NCBI RefSeq assembly: GCF_004521965.1 | Contig: NZ_SDGK01000008.1 | Location: 1 to 64,000 of the forward strand | Direction: 5' to 3' | DNA from: Weissella cibaria | GTDB lineage: Bacteria; Bacillota; Bacilli; Lactobacillales; Lactobacillaceae | Length of the DNA: 64,000 bases | Part shown: one piece after another, positions 1-9,089 of the stretch | How positions within the stretch are numbered: the stretch's first letter is position 1 | Layout: each line of letters begins with the position of its first letter | Notes under the pieces: generated by a model | Seen by the model: the letters and a program-made list of their open reading frames with translations, nothing else | What the model was told of the DNA's origin: nothing | The model's database searches: none | Program-made: the position numbers and the translations under genes

Positions 1-68
1 CAAATCGCGTTAATTTTCAAATTCATTGTCGACCAACGCTATTTGGCATAGAGCCATAAAAAAACAAA
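1..68. other. Left edge, no gene seen
   Basis: These bases lie beyond the fakA terminator. I see no open reading frame or recognisable RNA. They are probably the upstream region of the next minus-strand gene outside the window. Confidence 0.4.
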
Positions 69-94
69 AAACACCGACCAACAAGTCGGTGTTT
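69..94 (-). terminator. Rho-independent terminator after fakA-like gene
   Basis: Ten-base arms (aaacaccgac / gtcggtgttt) with a six-base loop are followed on the minus strand by a T-rich run. The hairpin lies just after the stop codon of the Dak2-domain gene. Confidence 0.85.
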
Positions 95-97
95 AAA

Positions 98-1786
98 TTA
101 TTCAACTGACATCAAGATTGGGTAAAGTAGTTGGCCACCATTGTGGATTTCAAATTCCAAATCCTCATCAAGTGATAAACCAGCTTCTTCAAGCTTTTTG
201 GCGTCATCTTCGCTCGCTTCTTGACCGTAGTAAACCGTCACAAGCTCTGAGTCATCGTCAATCATCTTGCCCAACAAGTCAACCGCAGCTTGATGGATAT
301 CAGCATCTGGTACTGCCACAACAATTTCACCATCGAACAAACCAATAGCATCACCAGCATGAATCTCTAAGCCATTCAGCGTCGTGTCACGAACTGACGT
401 CGTCACGGCACCAGACTTAACATCCCCCAAAGCTGCTGTCATCGCTTCAGCGTTGTCGTCAAGCGTTCCTTCTGGGTTGTATCCCAAAACCAACGCCGTC
501 AAACCTTGTTGAATCGTACGCGTACGAACAACCTTAACTGGCACGTCTGAGATTTCAACTGCTTGATCTGCAGCCATAAAGATATTGCTATCGTTTGGCA
601 AGATCAACGCTTCCTTCGCACCACTATCCTTAACCGCATTAACCAAGTCTTGCGTTGAAGGCGCTTGCTCAGAATCAATCACAACCGTCGCTCCTGAAGA
701 AGCAAACAATTCCTTAATTCCTGCACCAGCCGCCGTTGTGATAACTGCCAAATCTACAGCAAGCTTTTCAGCCGCCGCTGCAGCATCAGCTTCACGTTGG
801 GCTTCAGCCGCCGCTGCAGCATCAGATTGTTGGTCGCGCATGTTATCAACCTTAACCTTGCGCAATGAACCGAAGTGCGTTCCCCAGTTAATTACTTCAC
901 CAGGGTCTTCAGTGTGCACGTGCACCTTAACAACTTCGTCATCGTTGATAACCAACAATGAGTCACCCATTTCAGCTAAGTGTTGGTAGAACGTGTCGTA
1001 ATCAAATTCTTGATCATATGTCGTTCCCTTGGCGATATCCACCATGATTTCTGTGCAGTAACCATAAGTAATTTCTTCAGGATTCAAATCACCTTGTACA
1101 CCGGCATTGTGCAAAGCCATTACCATGGCATCCAAAGCCGCATTATCAATTTCAGTCGTCACTTCTTCACCAGACAAAACGGTGTAGAAGGCTTCCAAAA
1201 CAATCACAAGACCCTGCCCGCCTGAATCAACAACACCTACTTCTTTCAAAACAGGCAATAAGTCGGGTGTTGATGCCAGAGCCTTCTCTGCTGCCTCTAG
1301 TGTTGCCTTCATCACAACAACTGCATCGTCAGACTCCTTAGCAGTCCGATTGGCGGCCGCAGCGGCTTCACGGATAACAGTTAGGATAGTTCCTTCAGTT
1401 GGCTTCATAACGGCCTTATACGCTGTCTCAGCACCGCCCATCAAGGCATCAGCCAAATCACGGGCCGTCAAAGTTTCCTTATCAGCAATTTTTCCCGCAA
1501 AACCGCGGAAGATTTGAGACAAGATAACCCCTGAGTTACCACGAGCACCCATCAACAAGCCCTTTGACGTTGCTTGCGCCAAAGCACCCAAGTGGGTATC
1601 CGTTTCGTTACGTTCGTACTCGGCACCACTGGCCATTGACAACGTCATGTTGGATCCCGTATCACCATCAGGTACTGGGAACACATTTAATTTATTAATC
1701 TTTTCCGCGTTATTCTTCAGCGCATCGGCTGCCGCGTTGATCATCTTACCAAACTCGACGTTGGTAATCGTCGTTACAACTTCCAC
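98..1786 (-). CDS. fakA: Dak2-domain fatty acid kinase-like protein (YloV/FakA)
   Basis: This protein of about 562 residues has an N-terminal Dak2 kinase domain with the nucleotide and metal motif NVFPVPDGDTGSNM near residues 35-50, then ARGNSGVILSQ and VDSGGQGLV, and a long C-terminal part. In Firmicutes this family (YloV/FakA) phosphorylates fatty acids carried by a FakB partner so they can enter phospholipid synthesis. That role is inferred from the family; no fakB is in the window. I prefer the GTG at 1784-1786 because AAGGAG sits nine bases before it, while the TTG nine bases upstream abuts the ribosome site. It follows asp23, the usual neighbour in this phylum. Confidence 0.85.
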   Translation of the reverse strand: MEVVTTITNVEFGKMINAAADALKNNAEKINKLNVFPVPDGDTGSNMTLSMASGAEYERNETDTHLGALAQATSKGLLMGARGNSGVILSQIFRGFAGKIADKETLTARDLADALMGGAETAYKAVMKPTEGTILTVIREAAAAANRTAKESDDAVVVMKATLEAAEKALASTPDLLPVLKEVGVVDSGGQGLVIVLEAFYTVLSGEEVTTEIDNAALDAMVMALHNAGVQGDLNPEEITYGYCTEIMVDIAKGTTYDQEFDYDTFYQHLAEMGDSLLVINDDEVVKVHVHTEDPGEVINWGTHFGSLRKVKVDNMRDQQSDAAAAAEAQREADAAAAAEKLAVDLAVITTAAGAGIKELFASSGATVVIDSEQAPSTQDLVNAVKDSGAKEALILPNDSNIFMAADQAVEISDVPVKVVRTRTIQQGLTALVLGYNPEGTLDDNAEAMTAALGDVKSGAVTTSVRDTTLNGLEIHAGDAIGLFDGEIVVAVPDADIHQAAVDLLGKMIDDDSELVTVYYGQEASEDDAKKLEEAGLSLDEDLEFEIHNGGQLLYPILMSVE

Positions 1787-1812
1787 AGTTCTCAACTCCT
1801 TATAACTAGGTT

Positions 1813-2175
1813 TTAGTCGCCTAGCATGCGCACACCTTGTACCGTCACATTTACTTCACTAGCCACGATACCAAGCATGACATTCAAATCGTTTTTTACA
1901 CGAGCTTGCACGCTCTTTGAAATTTCAGAAATCTTCATACCATACCCGACAATAATGTGCACATCAACTGCCACACCATTCTCTTGTTGGCGAACAACAA
2001 CTCCCTTAGCGAAGTTATCGCCATTCAAAATTTGGTTAACCCCATCGCGAAGTGGGTTTTGACTGGCCATACCAACAACACCATAGTTATCAGTAGCTGC
2101 ACCCCCAACAATTGTCGCAATGACATCATTTTCGATCTCAATCGCACCTTGCATTGTTTGAATCTTAACTGCCAT
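1813..2175 (-). CDS. Asp23/YloU family envelope stress protein
   Basis: This 120-residue protein matches the small Asp23 (DUF322) family: an N-terminal beta-rich part beginning MAVKIQTMQGAIEIENDVIA, the motif VVGMASQNPLRDG, and a C-terminal VTVQGVRML. Family members are cytoplasmic or membrane-anchored proteins linked to cell-envelope homeostasis, but their biochemical role is not settled. There is no transmembrane segment. It is followed 26 bases later by the Dak2-domain gene and is probably cotranscribed with it. A GGAGG ribosome site precedes the ATG. A TAAAAT -10-like element lies upstream, with only a poor -35. Confidence 0.85.
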   Translation of the reverse strand: MAVKIQTMQGAIEIENDVIATIVGGAATDNYGVVGMASQNPLRDGVNQILNGDNFAKGVVVRQQENGVAVDVHIIVGYGMKISEISKSVQARVKNDLNVMLGIVASEVNVTVQGVRMLGD

Positions 2176-2280
2176 CTGTATGACCTCCGTATAAAACTAT
2201 TTCCATTTTACCATAGGATAGGCCAGAAACAGTTTTTTTGAAGAACTTGTTTACTTTTCAACAAGTCCCGTAAAAAGAAA

Positions 2281-2304
2281 AAAGCCACCGTAGACGGTAG
2301 CTTT
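2281..2304 (-). terminator. Terminator after rpmB
   Basis: A GC-rich stem (agccaccg / cggtagct, with one G-T pair) is followed on the minus strand by six T residues. It separates rpmB from asp23. Confidence 0.8.
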
Positions 2305-2309
2305 ATCTA

Positions 2310-2510
2310 TTAAACACGCTCAATTGAACCGTTCTTCAAACCAGCCTTCAAAGTACGAGCTGACAAGTACACCTTCTTAGGTGCTGAACCGTTAATCTTA
2401 ACCGTCACCTTTTGCAAGTTTGGCTTCCAGCTACGACGGCTTGAGTTAAGGGCGTGTGAACGTTGGTTACCGAAGCGAGTACGCTTTCCGTTGACTGCAT
2501 CAACTGCCAT
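2310..2510 (-). CDS. rpmB: 50S ribosomal protein L28
   Basis: This is a 66-residue basic protein with the L28 signature [20 protein letters not shown] and the C-terminal block [18 protein letters not shown]28 is a structural component of the large ribosomal subunit. The start is the ATG giving MAVDAVNGK, matching family length; an in-frame ATG 15 bases upstream sits too close to the ribosome site. There are no CxxC zinc motifs, so it is the zinc-independent form. It is monocistronic, with its own promoter and terminator. Confidence 0.95.
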   Translation of the reverse strand: MAVDAVNGKRTRFGNQRSHALNSSRRSWKPNLQKVTVKINGSAPKKVYLSARTLKAGLKNGSIERV

Positions 2511-2565
2511 ATGTTTACCCTCCAATCTTAAGCTCTTTAATTCAGTGCTTTTATTTACTTGAACA

Positions 2566-2594
2566 ATAATATCAAACCCTTACTAGTTGTGCAA
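2566..2594 (-). promoter_or_regulatory. Predicted rpmB promoter
   Basis: On the minus strand a TTGCAC -35 (2589-2594), a 17-base spacer and a TATTAT -10 (2566-2571) precede rpmB. The -10 is close to consensus; the -35 matches only in its first three bases. Confidence 0.55.
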
Positions 2595-2601
2595 GGGTTT
2601 T

Positions 2602-2625
2602 GTGTAAAGTATTTTTACTTTACAC
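2602..2625. repeat. Perfect 9-bp inverted repeat
   Basis: The arms gtgtaaagt and actttacac flank six bases in the gap between rpmB and thiN. There is no adjacent T-run, so it is more like an operator or a transcript-end hairpin than a strong terminator. Its function is unknown. Confidence 0.5.
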
Positions 2626-2661
2626 GAATATCACAAGGTAATATTTTGGCAAACCCGCGAC

Positions 2662-3327
2662 TTAATCGCTTGTCTGCCCATTTAAGTCACGACTTTGGAT
2701 CACTGCGACCATGCCTGAAGTAAATTCGAAATGATTCACTTCTCCCGCAAATTCGTTTGATGAAAATGAAAAAGGGGGCCCTGACCAATCAGTCAAACGA
2801 TATTTTTCATCAACTAACGTTAGCCCTGTGACTGGCGTCAACGGCATAAACCCCAGATAGGTCATACCCGGCGTATGCGTAATTGTGTGCTTGCCTGGCA
2901 GACAAAACGAAATTTCATTTGTCCGATCAATGAGCACAATTTTGGTGGCTAACGTTTGAAACCGTGGTTGCGTAAAAATCCAAATGTTTGACAGTAACTG
3001 ATCAATCCGACCACCAGTGGCACCGTATATCTCAATTCGGTCCGGCTGATAGTCTTGTTCAATCAGTGATAGTAACAGCTCCGTGTCCGTCTCATCCTTT
3101 TCAGGTTGTGCACTCACGACCCGTGGCAACTTCGCCAAGGTAGTTTCACGTTCAGTCGCTGTCATCGAATCAAAGTCCCCCACCGTTAATAGCGGCACTT
3201 GATTCATGGCTAATAATCGTAATGCGCCTCGGTCAGCCGCTGCCCATGGGCCGTCTAACTGACCTGCGTGCAACGCATCCGGCCACTCTGATAGCGGGCC
3301 CCCGACTAACACACGCATCCGTTTCAT
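2662..3327 (-). CDS. thiN: Thiamine pyrophosphokinase
   Basis: This 221-residue protein converts thiamine to thiamine pyrophosphate with ATP. Motifs seen are the acidic TVGDFDSM near residue 50, the ETDTELLL block, and the glycine-rich GATGGRIDQLLSN near residue 104, all typical of ThiN. Its ATG overlaps the rpe stop codon by one base (TAATG), so it is translationally coupled and last in the priA-to-thiN operon. Length and motifs are complete. Confidence 0.93.
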   Translation of the reverse strand: MKRMRVLVGGPLSEWPDALHAGQLDGPWAAADRGALRLLAMNQVPLLTVGDFDSMTATERETTLAKLPRVVSAQPEKDETDTELLLSLIEQDYQPDRIEIYGATGGRIDQLLSNIWIFTQPRFQTLATKIVLIDRTNEISFCLPGKHTITHTPGMTYLGFMPLTPVTGLTLVDEKYRLTDWSGPPFSFSSNEFAGEVNHFEFTSGMVAVIQSRDLNGQTSD

Positions 3328-3986
3328 TAGTCTGACGTTACTTCCTTCAAACGGGCAATCTTAGCCGCTGGGTCAACCTTGTCAAAGACGTATGAACCCG
3401 CAACGGCTACTGTTGCACCAGCTTCATAAGCTAGCTTCGTCGTTTCGTCATTAGCGCCACCATCGATTTCAATATCGAAGTCGTAGCCCTTTTCACGCTT
3501 AATTTCAGCCAAACGGGCAATCTTCTCCAACGTCTCTGGCAAGAACTTTTGACCACCGAAACCGGGGTTAACCGTCATGACCAAAACTTGATCAACCATG
3601 TGCAAAACTGGCTCAATTGCCGCAACTGAAGTACCAGGGTTAATAACAACCTCAGCCTTAATACCGTGGTTCTTAATTTGTTGCAAAGCACGGTGAATGT
3701 GTGGTGTGGCCTCATAGTGGACACCAATAATGTCTGAACCAGCCTCTGCAAATACGTCAATGTAACGTTCTGGTTGTTCCACCATCAAGTGGACATCCAA
3801 AACCATGTCGGTCACTGGGCGCAAGGCCTTTACCCAAGCTGGCCCGTATGAGATAGATGGCACAAACATACCATCCATTACGTCGATGTGAACAAATTCC
3901 GCACCTGCAGCTTCAATCAACTCAATATCCTTTTGCAAGTTGATGTAATCTGCAGACAAAATTGAAGGTGCTACCTTAATCGTCAT
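3327..3986 (-). CDS. rpe: Ribulose-phosphate 3-epimerase
   Basis: This 219-residue TIM-barrel enzyme interconverts ribulose 5-phosphate and xylulose 5-phosphate. In heterofermentative lactic acid bacteria this step feeds the phosphoketolase pathway. Visible signatures are APSILSADY at the N terminus, HIDVMDGMFVP (metal-binding His and Asp), MTVNPGFGGQKF, and DIEIDGGAN near residue 180. I chose the ATG giving MTIKVAPSILSAD because it matches the family N terminus; a nine-codon upstream extension is unlikely. It sits between rsgA and thiN, the standard Firmicutes order. Confidence 0.95.
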   Translation of the reverse strand: MTIKVAPSILSADYINLQKDIELIEAAGAEFVHIDVMDGMFVPSISYGPAWVKALRPVTDMVLDVHLMVEQPERYIDVFAEAGSDIIGVHYEATPHIHRALQQIKNHGIKAEVVINPGTSVAAIEPVLHMVDQVLVMTVNPGFGGQKFLPETLEKIARLAEIKREKGYDFDIEIDGGANDETTKLAYEAGATVAVAGSYVFDKVDPAAKIARLKEVTSD

Positions 3987-4016
3987 GTCTAAACCTCTTT
4001 TGTCTAATCTCAAAAA

Positions 4017-4931
4017 TTAGTGTTTCTTATCATGCTTATTATAAACCGGGCGTCGGCCTTCAATCAAATCGTAAAATAGCTTGTAGTTATCATAACGAGA
4101 TTGCATGATTGTACCGGCTTCCAAAGCATCCTTCACAGCGCAACCTGGCTCGTTTAAGTGCACGCACCCACGGAAGCGGCAGTTAGGGGCTAAGGTATTA
4201 AATTCACGGAAGTAATGCGTTAAATCACGGGCTTCCATATCAAAGACTTCAAAAGCTGAAAATCCTGGCGTATCTGCCACAAAACCACCAAATAGTTGCA
4301 CAAGCCCAACCTGGCGCGTCGTGTGGCGACCACGACTCAAAGCTTGTGACACCTCACCAGTAGCTAAATCTAATTCTGGGGCCAAATGATTCAACAAAGT
4401 GCTTTTTCCAGCCCCGGTCTGTCCCATCACAACCGATAATTTATCAGCTAACAAGTCCTTCACTGTCAGCAAGCTGGGTTCATCAAACGCAACCGCCGGC
4501 AAAATTACTTGGTAGCCAGCCGCGCGGTACCCGTCTTCAACTTTAACCATATCAGCCATTTCTGTAGCACTTAACAAATCAGTTTTTGTGAAATAAATAA
4601 CTGGTTCAATGTCTTTCTCTTCCAACGCAACCAATTGACGATCAAGCAAATTACTTGACCAATCGGGCATTTTGACCGCCGTCACTACAATTGCTTGATC
4701 TACGTTTGCAACTGGTGGCCGTACTAAACTGTTCTCACGTTCGTCGATATCTAAGATATAACCTTCATCCTTGGTCTCGGCACTGAACGTTACCCAATCA
4801 CCAACAAGGGGTTTCATATCGCGCTTGCGGAAATTACCACGTGCACGAGTTCGAAATAGTTCACCCTCGTCAGTCAGGACATCATAAAAGCCAGCTAAGG
4901 CTAATTGAATTTGTCCATGATAATCTGCCAT
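4017..4931 (-). CDS. rsgA: Ribosome small-subunit GTPase RsgA
   Basis: This 304-residue circularly permuted GTPase acts in late maturation of the 30S subunit. It has an N-terminal OB-fold, then the G4-type TKTD near residue 115, the P-loop GQTGAGKST near 170, and a switch region ending in DTPGFS. A C-terminal zinc site has C-x5-C-x-H-x5-C spacing (CRFRGCVHLNEPGC). All expected elements are present. It follows prkC by 12 bases and precedes rpe, as in other Firmicutes. Confidence 0.95.
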   Translation of the reverse strand: MADYHGQIQLALAGFYDVLTDEGELFRTRARGNFRKRDMKPLVGDWVTFSAETKDEGYILDIDERENSLVRPPVANVDQAIVVTAVKMPDWSSNLLDRQLVALEEKDIEPVIYFTKTDLLSATEMADMVKVEDGYRAAGYQVILPAVAFDEPSLLTVKDLLADKLSVVMGQTGAGKSTLLNHLAPELDLATGEVSQALSRGRHTTRQVGLVQLFGGFVADTPGFSAFEVFDMEARDLTHYFREFNTLAPNCRFRGCVHLNEPGCAVKDALEAGTIMQSRYDNYKLFYDLIEGRRPVYNKHDKKH

Positions 4932-4943
4932 ATTTTCTCCTAT

Positions 4944-6938
4944 TTAATTTGAGCTATTCTTGCTACTTGTCGCTGATGATTTGCTACTTGTCGCTGATGA
5001 TTTGCTACTTGAGCTGCTTATTGACGTACTCGTAGAGCTACTTGGCACACTATCGTCACCGTCAACTGATGTGGTTGGCGTATTAGTGGCATTCTTGGCA
5101 GCTTCCTTTGCGGCCTTTGAGGCGGCTTCAGAGGCTTCCTTTTCAGATAGTGAGGTGGCTTCAGAATTGGCTATCGATTCTGACTCAGCAATTGCAGCTG
5201 AAACACTTGATTCACGTGCTAATTCGCTAGCAGCCTTTGCTTCAGGATTTTCGCCCTTTGAAAGGGTTACCATCAGCATATCGTTCGTCGTAATCTTCGA
5301 TCCTGGCGTGATCGATTGTGATACCACTTCATCTACCGCGATACTATCTGAATAAACTAAATTGTATGTCACAGAAATACCGTTTTCGGCAGCCCAAGAG
5401 GCCACTTCTGAACGATCCTTGCCACTAAAATCAGGTACATCATAGCGTTTTGGTCCAGTGGACACCTTAAAGCGAACTGTTGTCTCACCTGCAATAACCC
5501 GGTCTTCAGCATCTAGATTCTGCGAAATAATATATCCCGCTGGGATTGAACTATTAGCCGTTTCAGTCTGCTCAACCGTAAAGCCCTTTGCCTTTAACTT
5601 ATCAGCCACTGTCGTGTACTTCTCATTGACGTAATCCCCAAAACGGACTTTCGCAGGCCCCTTGGAAACAATCAATTCTACTTCGGTACCTGCCTTGATA
5701 CTTTTGCCACGGGCTGGCGTTGTTCGAACAACCTTACCGCGGTCAATTACGATCGAGCTAGTCGCTGTCACATCCCCGACTTCTAATTTAAGCCGTTCCA
5801 AAGCCTGCGAGGCATTGGCTTGTGTCATCCCACTAACATCTGGCACCCGTACCAAAGCTGGTCGCGTTGCGCCGTACACACCTAACCCGATAATTAGGGC
5901 TGCGGCAACACCCAAGACTGCCCAAATCCAACGCCATTTCGACTTAGGATTATCAGGCATTGCCACCGCTGGTTCGGTCGTGATCTCTGGTGTTAACGTC
6001 GCCTCGCTAGCTGATTCCGTACTTGCCAACTCATGAATCGGTGCTAACGGAATAACCTTTGTCGCTGTATCATCAACAGCTTCGTTCGGATCTTCCCACC
6101 GCGCTTCATTGACGCGATTGGGTGATAACACGGTTGCTAAGTCGGCTACCATCTCATGCGCCGAGGCATACCGACTCATCGGATTTTTTGCTGTCGCTTT
6201 CAAAATAACATTTTCAAGCGCTTGTGGCATGCGCGGATCGATATCCCGGATTGACGGCATTGGATCTTGCGTATGCTTAACCGCAACCGCAACCGCCGTT
6301 TCACCATCAAATGGCACATGCCCGGTCAGCATCTCAAACAACATAACTCCCAATGAATAAATATCACTCCGGACAGTTGCTACCTCGCCCTTAACTTGCT
6401 CCGGAGCCATGTAGTGAACAGAACCGATTGCTGTGTTCGTTTGCGTCATACCAAATGACGTTTGCGCGCGTGCGATCCCGAAATCGGTAATTTTAGCCTC
6501 ACCACTTTGGTTAATCAAAATATTTTGTGGCTTTAAATCTCGGTGGACAATCCCAGCCTTATGCGCTTCAACAACACCAGCTAAAATTTCGCTCATGATG
6601 TCAATGACACGTGTCACCGGAATTGGTTGTCGTTCAGCAATATACCGCTTCAAATCCATCCCAGAAACATATTCACTTATCAAATATTGCGACCCACCAT
6701 CTTCACCATAGTCATAAATCTGAATGATATTCGGGTGAATTAAAGCCGACGTCGCCGCAATTTCATTTTCAAAACGTCTGCGCACTGACTCGTTATCACG
6801 CATATCTAAGCGCATTAACTTCAATGACACATCACGGTCCAAAATAATATCGTGTGCCCGATACACATTGGCCATACCACCTTCACCCAGTGGTTCAATA
6901 ATGCAGTAACGATCGCCAATTAGTTGATTAATCTGCAT
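4944..6938 (-). CDS. prkC: PASTA-domain serine/threonine protein kinase (PrkC/StkP type)
   Basis: This is a 664-residue membrane kinase. The catalytic domain spans about residues 1-265, with GEGGMANVYRA, the catalytic loop HRDLKPQNIL, DFGIA and APEQ. A single transmembrane helix lies near residue 340 (WIWAVLGVAAALIIGLGVYG). Three extracellular PASTA repeats follow, from about 360 to 560, which in this family bind peptidoglycan fragments. The end is an unusual tail of about 90 residues, first Ala/Glu/Ser rich and then almost pure Ser/Thr/Lys, with an internal DNA tandem repeat. Its ATG directly abuts the stop of the cognate phosphatase gene. Confidence 0.93.
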   Translation of the reverse strand: MQINQLIGDRYCIIEPLGEGGMANVYRAHDIILDRDVSLKLMRLDMRDNESVRRRFENEIAATSALIHPNIIQIYDYGEDGGSQYLISEYVSGMDLKRYIAERQPIPVTRVIDIMSEILAGVVEAHKAGIVHRDLKPQNILINQSGEAKITDFGIARAQTSFGMTQTNTAIGSVHYMAPEQVKGEVATVRSDIYSLGVMLFEMLTGHVPFDGETAVAVAVKHTQDPMPSIRDIDPRMPQALENVILKATAKNPMSRYASAHEMVADLATVLSPNRVNEARWEDPNEAVDDTATKVIPLAPIHELASTESASEATLTPEITTEPAVAMPDNPKSKWRWIWAVLGVAAALIIGLGVYGATRPALVRVPDVSGMTQANASQALERLKLEVGDVTATSSIVIDRGKVVRTTPARGKSIKAGTEVELIVSKGPAKVRFGDYVNEKYTTVADKLKAKGFTVEQTETANSSIPAGYIISQNLDAEDRVIAGETTVRFKVSTGPKRYDVPDFSGKDRSEVASWAAENGISVTYNLVYSDSIAVDEVVSQSITPGSKITTNDMLMVTLSKGENPEAKAASELARESSVSAAIAESESIANSEATSLSEKEASEAASKAAKEAAKNATNTPTTSVDGDDSVPSSSTSTSISSSSSKSSATSSKSSATSSKNSSN
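4960..5011. repeat. 21-bp tandem repeat in the prkC 3' end
   Basis: Two identical 21-bp units (4960-4980 and 4981-5001) and a third partial unit encode the repeated SSKSSAT peptide at the kinase C terminus. The period is a multiple of three, so changes in copy number would keep the reading frame. Confidence 0.85.
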
Positions 6939-7679
6939 TTAGCGATCCTCACTTTCTTGTTGGCCAATTAAAACAGTCACATTATCAGACCCACCCGCGT
7001 CATTCGTTTGGGCAATAAGTGACGCCACTGCATCTGTCAAATTTTCAGATGCTAAAATTGTTGCCAATACTTTGGCATCCGAGACATGCTTCGGCATACC
7101 ATCTGTTGTTAATACTAATAAATCGCCCGCCCGAGTCGCAAATTCAAATACATCTGGATTCGCTTCTTCAGTCACACCCAGTTGTCGTGTAATTACATGA
7201 CGACCTGGGTGTGCAACCGCCTCATCGGCCGTAATGGCACCGCGTTGCAATAGTTCGCTAGCTAAGTTGTGATCAACCGTGAGTTGTCGCATTTCGTCGT
7301 CACGAATTAAGTAGGCACGTGAGTCACCTAAATTCGCAATCACAACTTGTTCAGCCAAGATAACGGCCACAACCAGTGTTGTGGCCATACCACGCAGTGT
7401 CCGATAACGATTAGCTTTTTTTAAAATTGTTTCATTCTCTTGTGCCGTTTGCTGGAGCATCCAATCTTTGGCCGCCCAAATATCGTGAACATCAGTTTGC
7501 TGCCATTCATTACCGATATGTGAAACCGCCATAGTCGCCGCAACATCTCCACCGTTTTCACCACCGACACCGTCTGCGACAATCGCTAATTGCGCCCCTG
7601 TTTGGTTAATGAAAACACCCACGTAATCCTGATTGTCGGCACGAACACGTCCAGTATCTGACGAATACGCAATTTTCAT
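6939..7679 (-). CDS. stp: PP2C-family serine/threonine phosphatase (Stp/PrpC)
   Basis: This 246-residue metal-dependent phosphatase reverses phosphorylation by the PASTA kinase encoded immediately downstream. PP2C motifs are DNQDYVGV near the N terminus, the metal-binding VADGVGGENGGD near residue 37, NLGDSRAYL near 115, TTDGM near 190 and GSDNVTV near the C terminus. There is no membrane segment, so it is cytoplasmic. Its stop codon is followed directly by the kinase ATG, which indicates tight coexpression. Confidence 0.95.
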   Translation of the reverse strand: MKIAYSSDTGRVRADNQDYVGVFINQTGAQLAIVADGVGGENGGDVAATMAVSHIGNEWQQTDVHDIWAAKDWMLQQTAQENETILKKANRYRTLRGMATTLVVAVILAEQVVIANLGDSRAYLIRDDEMRQLTVDHNLASELLQRGAITADEAVAHPGRHVITRQLGVTEEANPDVFEFATRAGDLLVLTTDGMPKHVSDAKVLATILASENLTDAVASLIAQTNDAGGSDNVTVLIGQQESEDR

Positions 7680-7715
7680 AGGGTTGCCTTCCTTTCAGTT
7701 GTTACCGTCTGATTC

Positions 7716-9089
7716 TTAAGATTTCTTTTGCAACGTTGCAATAAAGAAACCATCTGACTCGAAATCATCTGGGAACATGTGCACCATACCGCGATCATCT
7801 TGTACCTCAAGATTATACGCCGTGTATGTTGGTACTAACTCAAAGTCAGGGTGTTCAGCCAAGAATTGATCAACCACATCTTCGTTTTCTGATTGCAGAA
7901 TTGTGCAAGTACCATAAATCATGCGACCGCCAGCCTTCAACTTAGGTGCGGCAGCTTCCAGGATACCCAATTGTATCTTTTGCAAGCTTAAACTATCGGC
8001 CATTGTTTTATCATAGCGAATTTCAGGTTTACGACGTAGCAAACCAAATCCTGAACAAGGCGCATCAACCAAAATGCGATCAAATTGTTCATCCATAAAG
8101 GCTTCATCCAGCTTGCGAGCATCCAATGTGCGCGCATGAACGCGGTCAGCTACGTGAAGTCGTTCTGCATTTTGGTTAATCAATCCAACCTTATGATCAT
8201 GAATATCTAATGCCTCAACAATACCACCTTCAGCTGCGTTCAAGTATGTCGCAATTTGTGTTGTCTTACCACCAGGGGCTGCAGCGGCATCAAGCACTTG
8301 CATGTCAGGATGAATATCAAGACTTGGCGCCATCAGCATTGCTGATTCATCTTGTAAGGTAACCAAGCCGTCCTTAAATGCTTGCGAACTCGCAACATGA
8401 CCGCCCGACAACAATAAGGCATCTGGCGTAACCTTAGATGGCATAACTGTAAAGCCGTCTTCCTCCAGAATGTCTGTGGCTTCAGCAACCGTTGTGACAG
8501 CCAAGTTAACCCGGGCGGATTGGGCTGGCGCATCGTTAATCGCCATCGCAATTCGTGATGCCTTTTCCCAGCCTAATTCCGTTGTTAATTGATTAATCAA
8601 CCACTCTGGCAATGATGCCTCAATTGACAAACGTTCAACCTTATCAGTAATTTCATCAAATGAGCGGACACCTTCACGATCGATTGCGTGTAAGACACCT
8701 GTAACGAACTTACGGACGCCATCGTGCCCACGACGCTTAGCAATATTAATCGCCTCATCAAAGATTGCGTGTGTTGGGACCTTGTCCAAGAACTTCATTT
8801 GAAAAAGTGAGATGTATAGCAATTCACGTACCCAAGCATCCAACTTTTCAGGCTTTTTCACAAATGGTGTCAACCAGTATTCCAAAGTCATCCGGCGCTG
8901 AATTACCCCATAAACCATCGTGGTCATCAAGTGCACATCACGCTCATCTAATTCCGCTTGCTTGACCGTATTGTTTAATTGCAAATTTGAGTACGCACCA
9001 TTGCGAATTTTTTCCAACGTGCGGACTGCCATGGCACGTGCATTATGTAGTTCCCACTCAGCAACCTTATTGCTAGTTCCCTTGCTCAT
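7716..9089 (-). CDS. rsmB: 16S rRNA (cytosine-967 C5) methyltransferase RsmB
   Basis: This 457-residue protein has an N-terminal NusB-like RNA-binding domain (about residues 10-150) and a C-terminal SAM-dependent methyltransferase domain. Motif I is seen as DAAAAPGGKTTQIA near 265, and the two catalytic cysteine motifs as DAPCSGFG near 340 and YGTCTI near 393. The family makes m5C967 in 16S rRNA. Its start overlaps the fmt stop by 17 bases, so it is translationally coupled within the priA-fmt-rsmB-stp-prkC operon. Confidence 0.94.
   Translation of the reverse strand: MSKGTSNKVAEWELHNARAMAVRTLEKIRNGAYSNLQLNNTVKQAELDERDVHLMTTMVYGVIQRRMTLEYWLTPFVKKPEKLDAWVRELLYISLFQMKFLDKVPTHAIFDEAINIAKRRGHDGVRKFVTGVLHAIDREGVRSFDEITDKVERLSIEASLPEWLINQLTTELGWEKASRIAMAINDAPAQSARVNLAVTTVAEATDILEEDGFTVMPSKVTPDALLLSGGHVASSQAFKDGLVTLQDESAMLMAPSLDIHPDMQVLDAAAAPGGKTTQIATYLNAAEGGIVEALDIHDHKVGLINQNAERLHVADRVHARTLDARKLDEAFMDEQFDRILVDAPCSGFGLLRRKPEIRYDKTMADSLSLQKIQLGILEAAAPKLKAGGRMIYGTCTILQSENEDVVDQFLAEHPDFELVPTYTAYNLEVQDDRGMVHMFPDDFESDGFFIATLQKKS

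Noticed and set aside
585-989. Long Ala/Ser-rich plus-strand frame opposite fakA
   Set aside because: It is an antisense shadow of a strongly conserved gene with no ribosome site of its own.
2602-2625. Terminator between rpmB and thiN
   Set aside because: The palindrome is perfect, but no T-run follows on the minus strand. It was listed as a repeat only.
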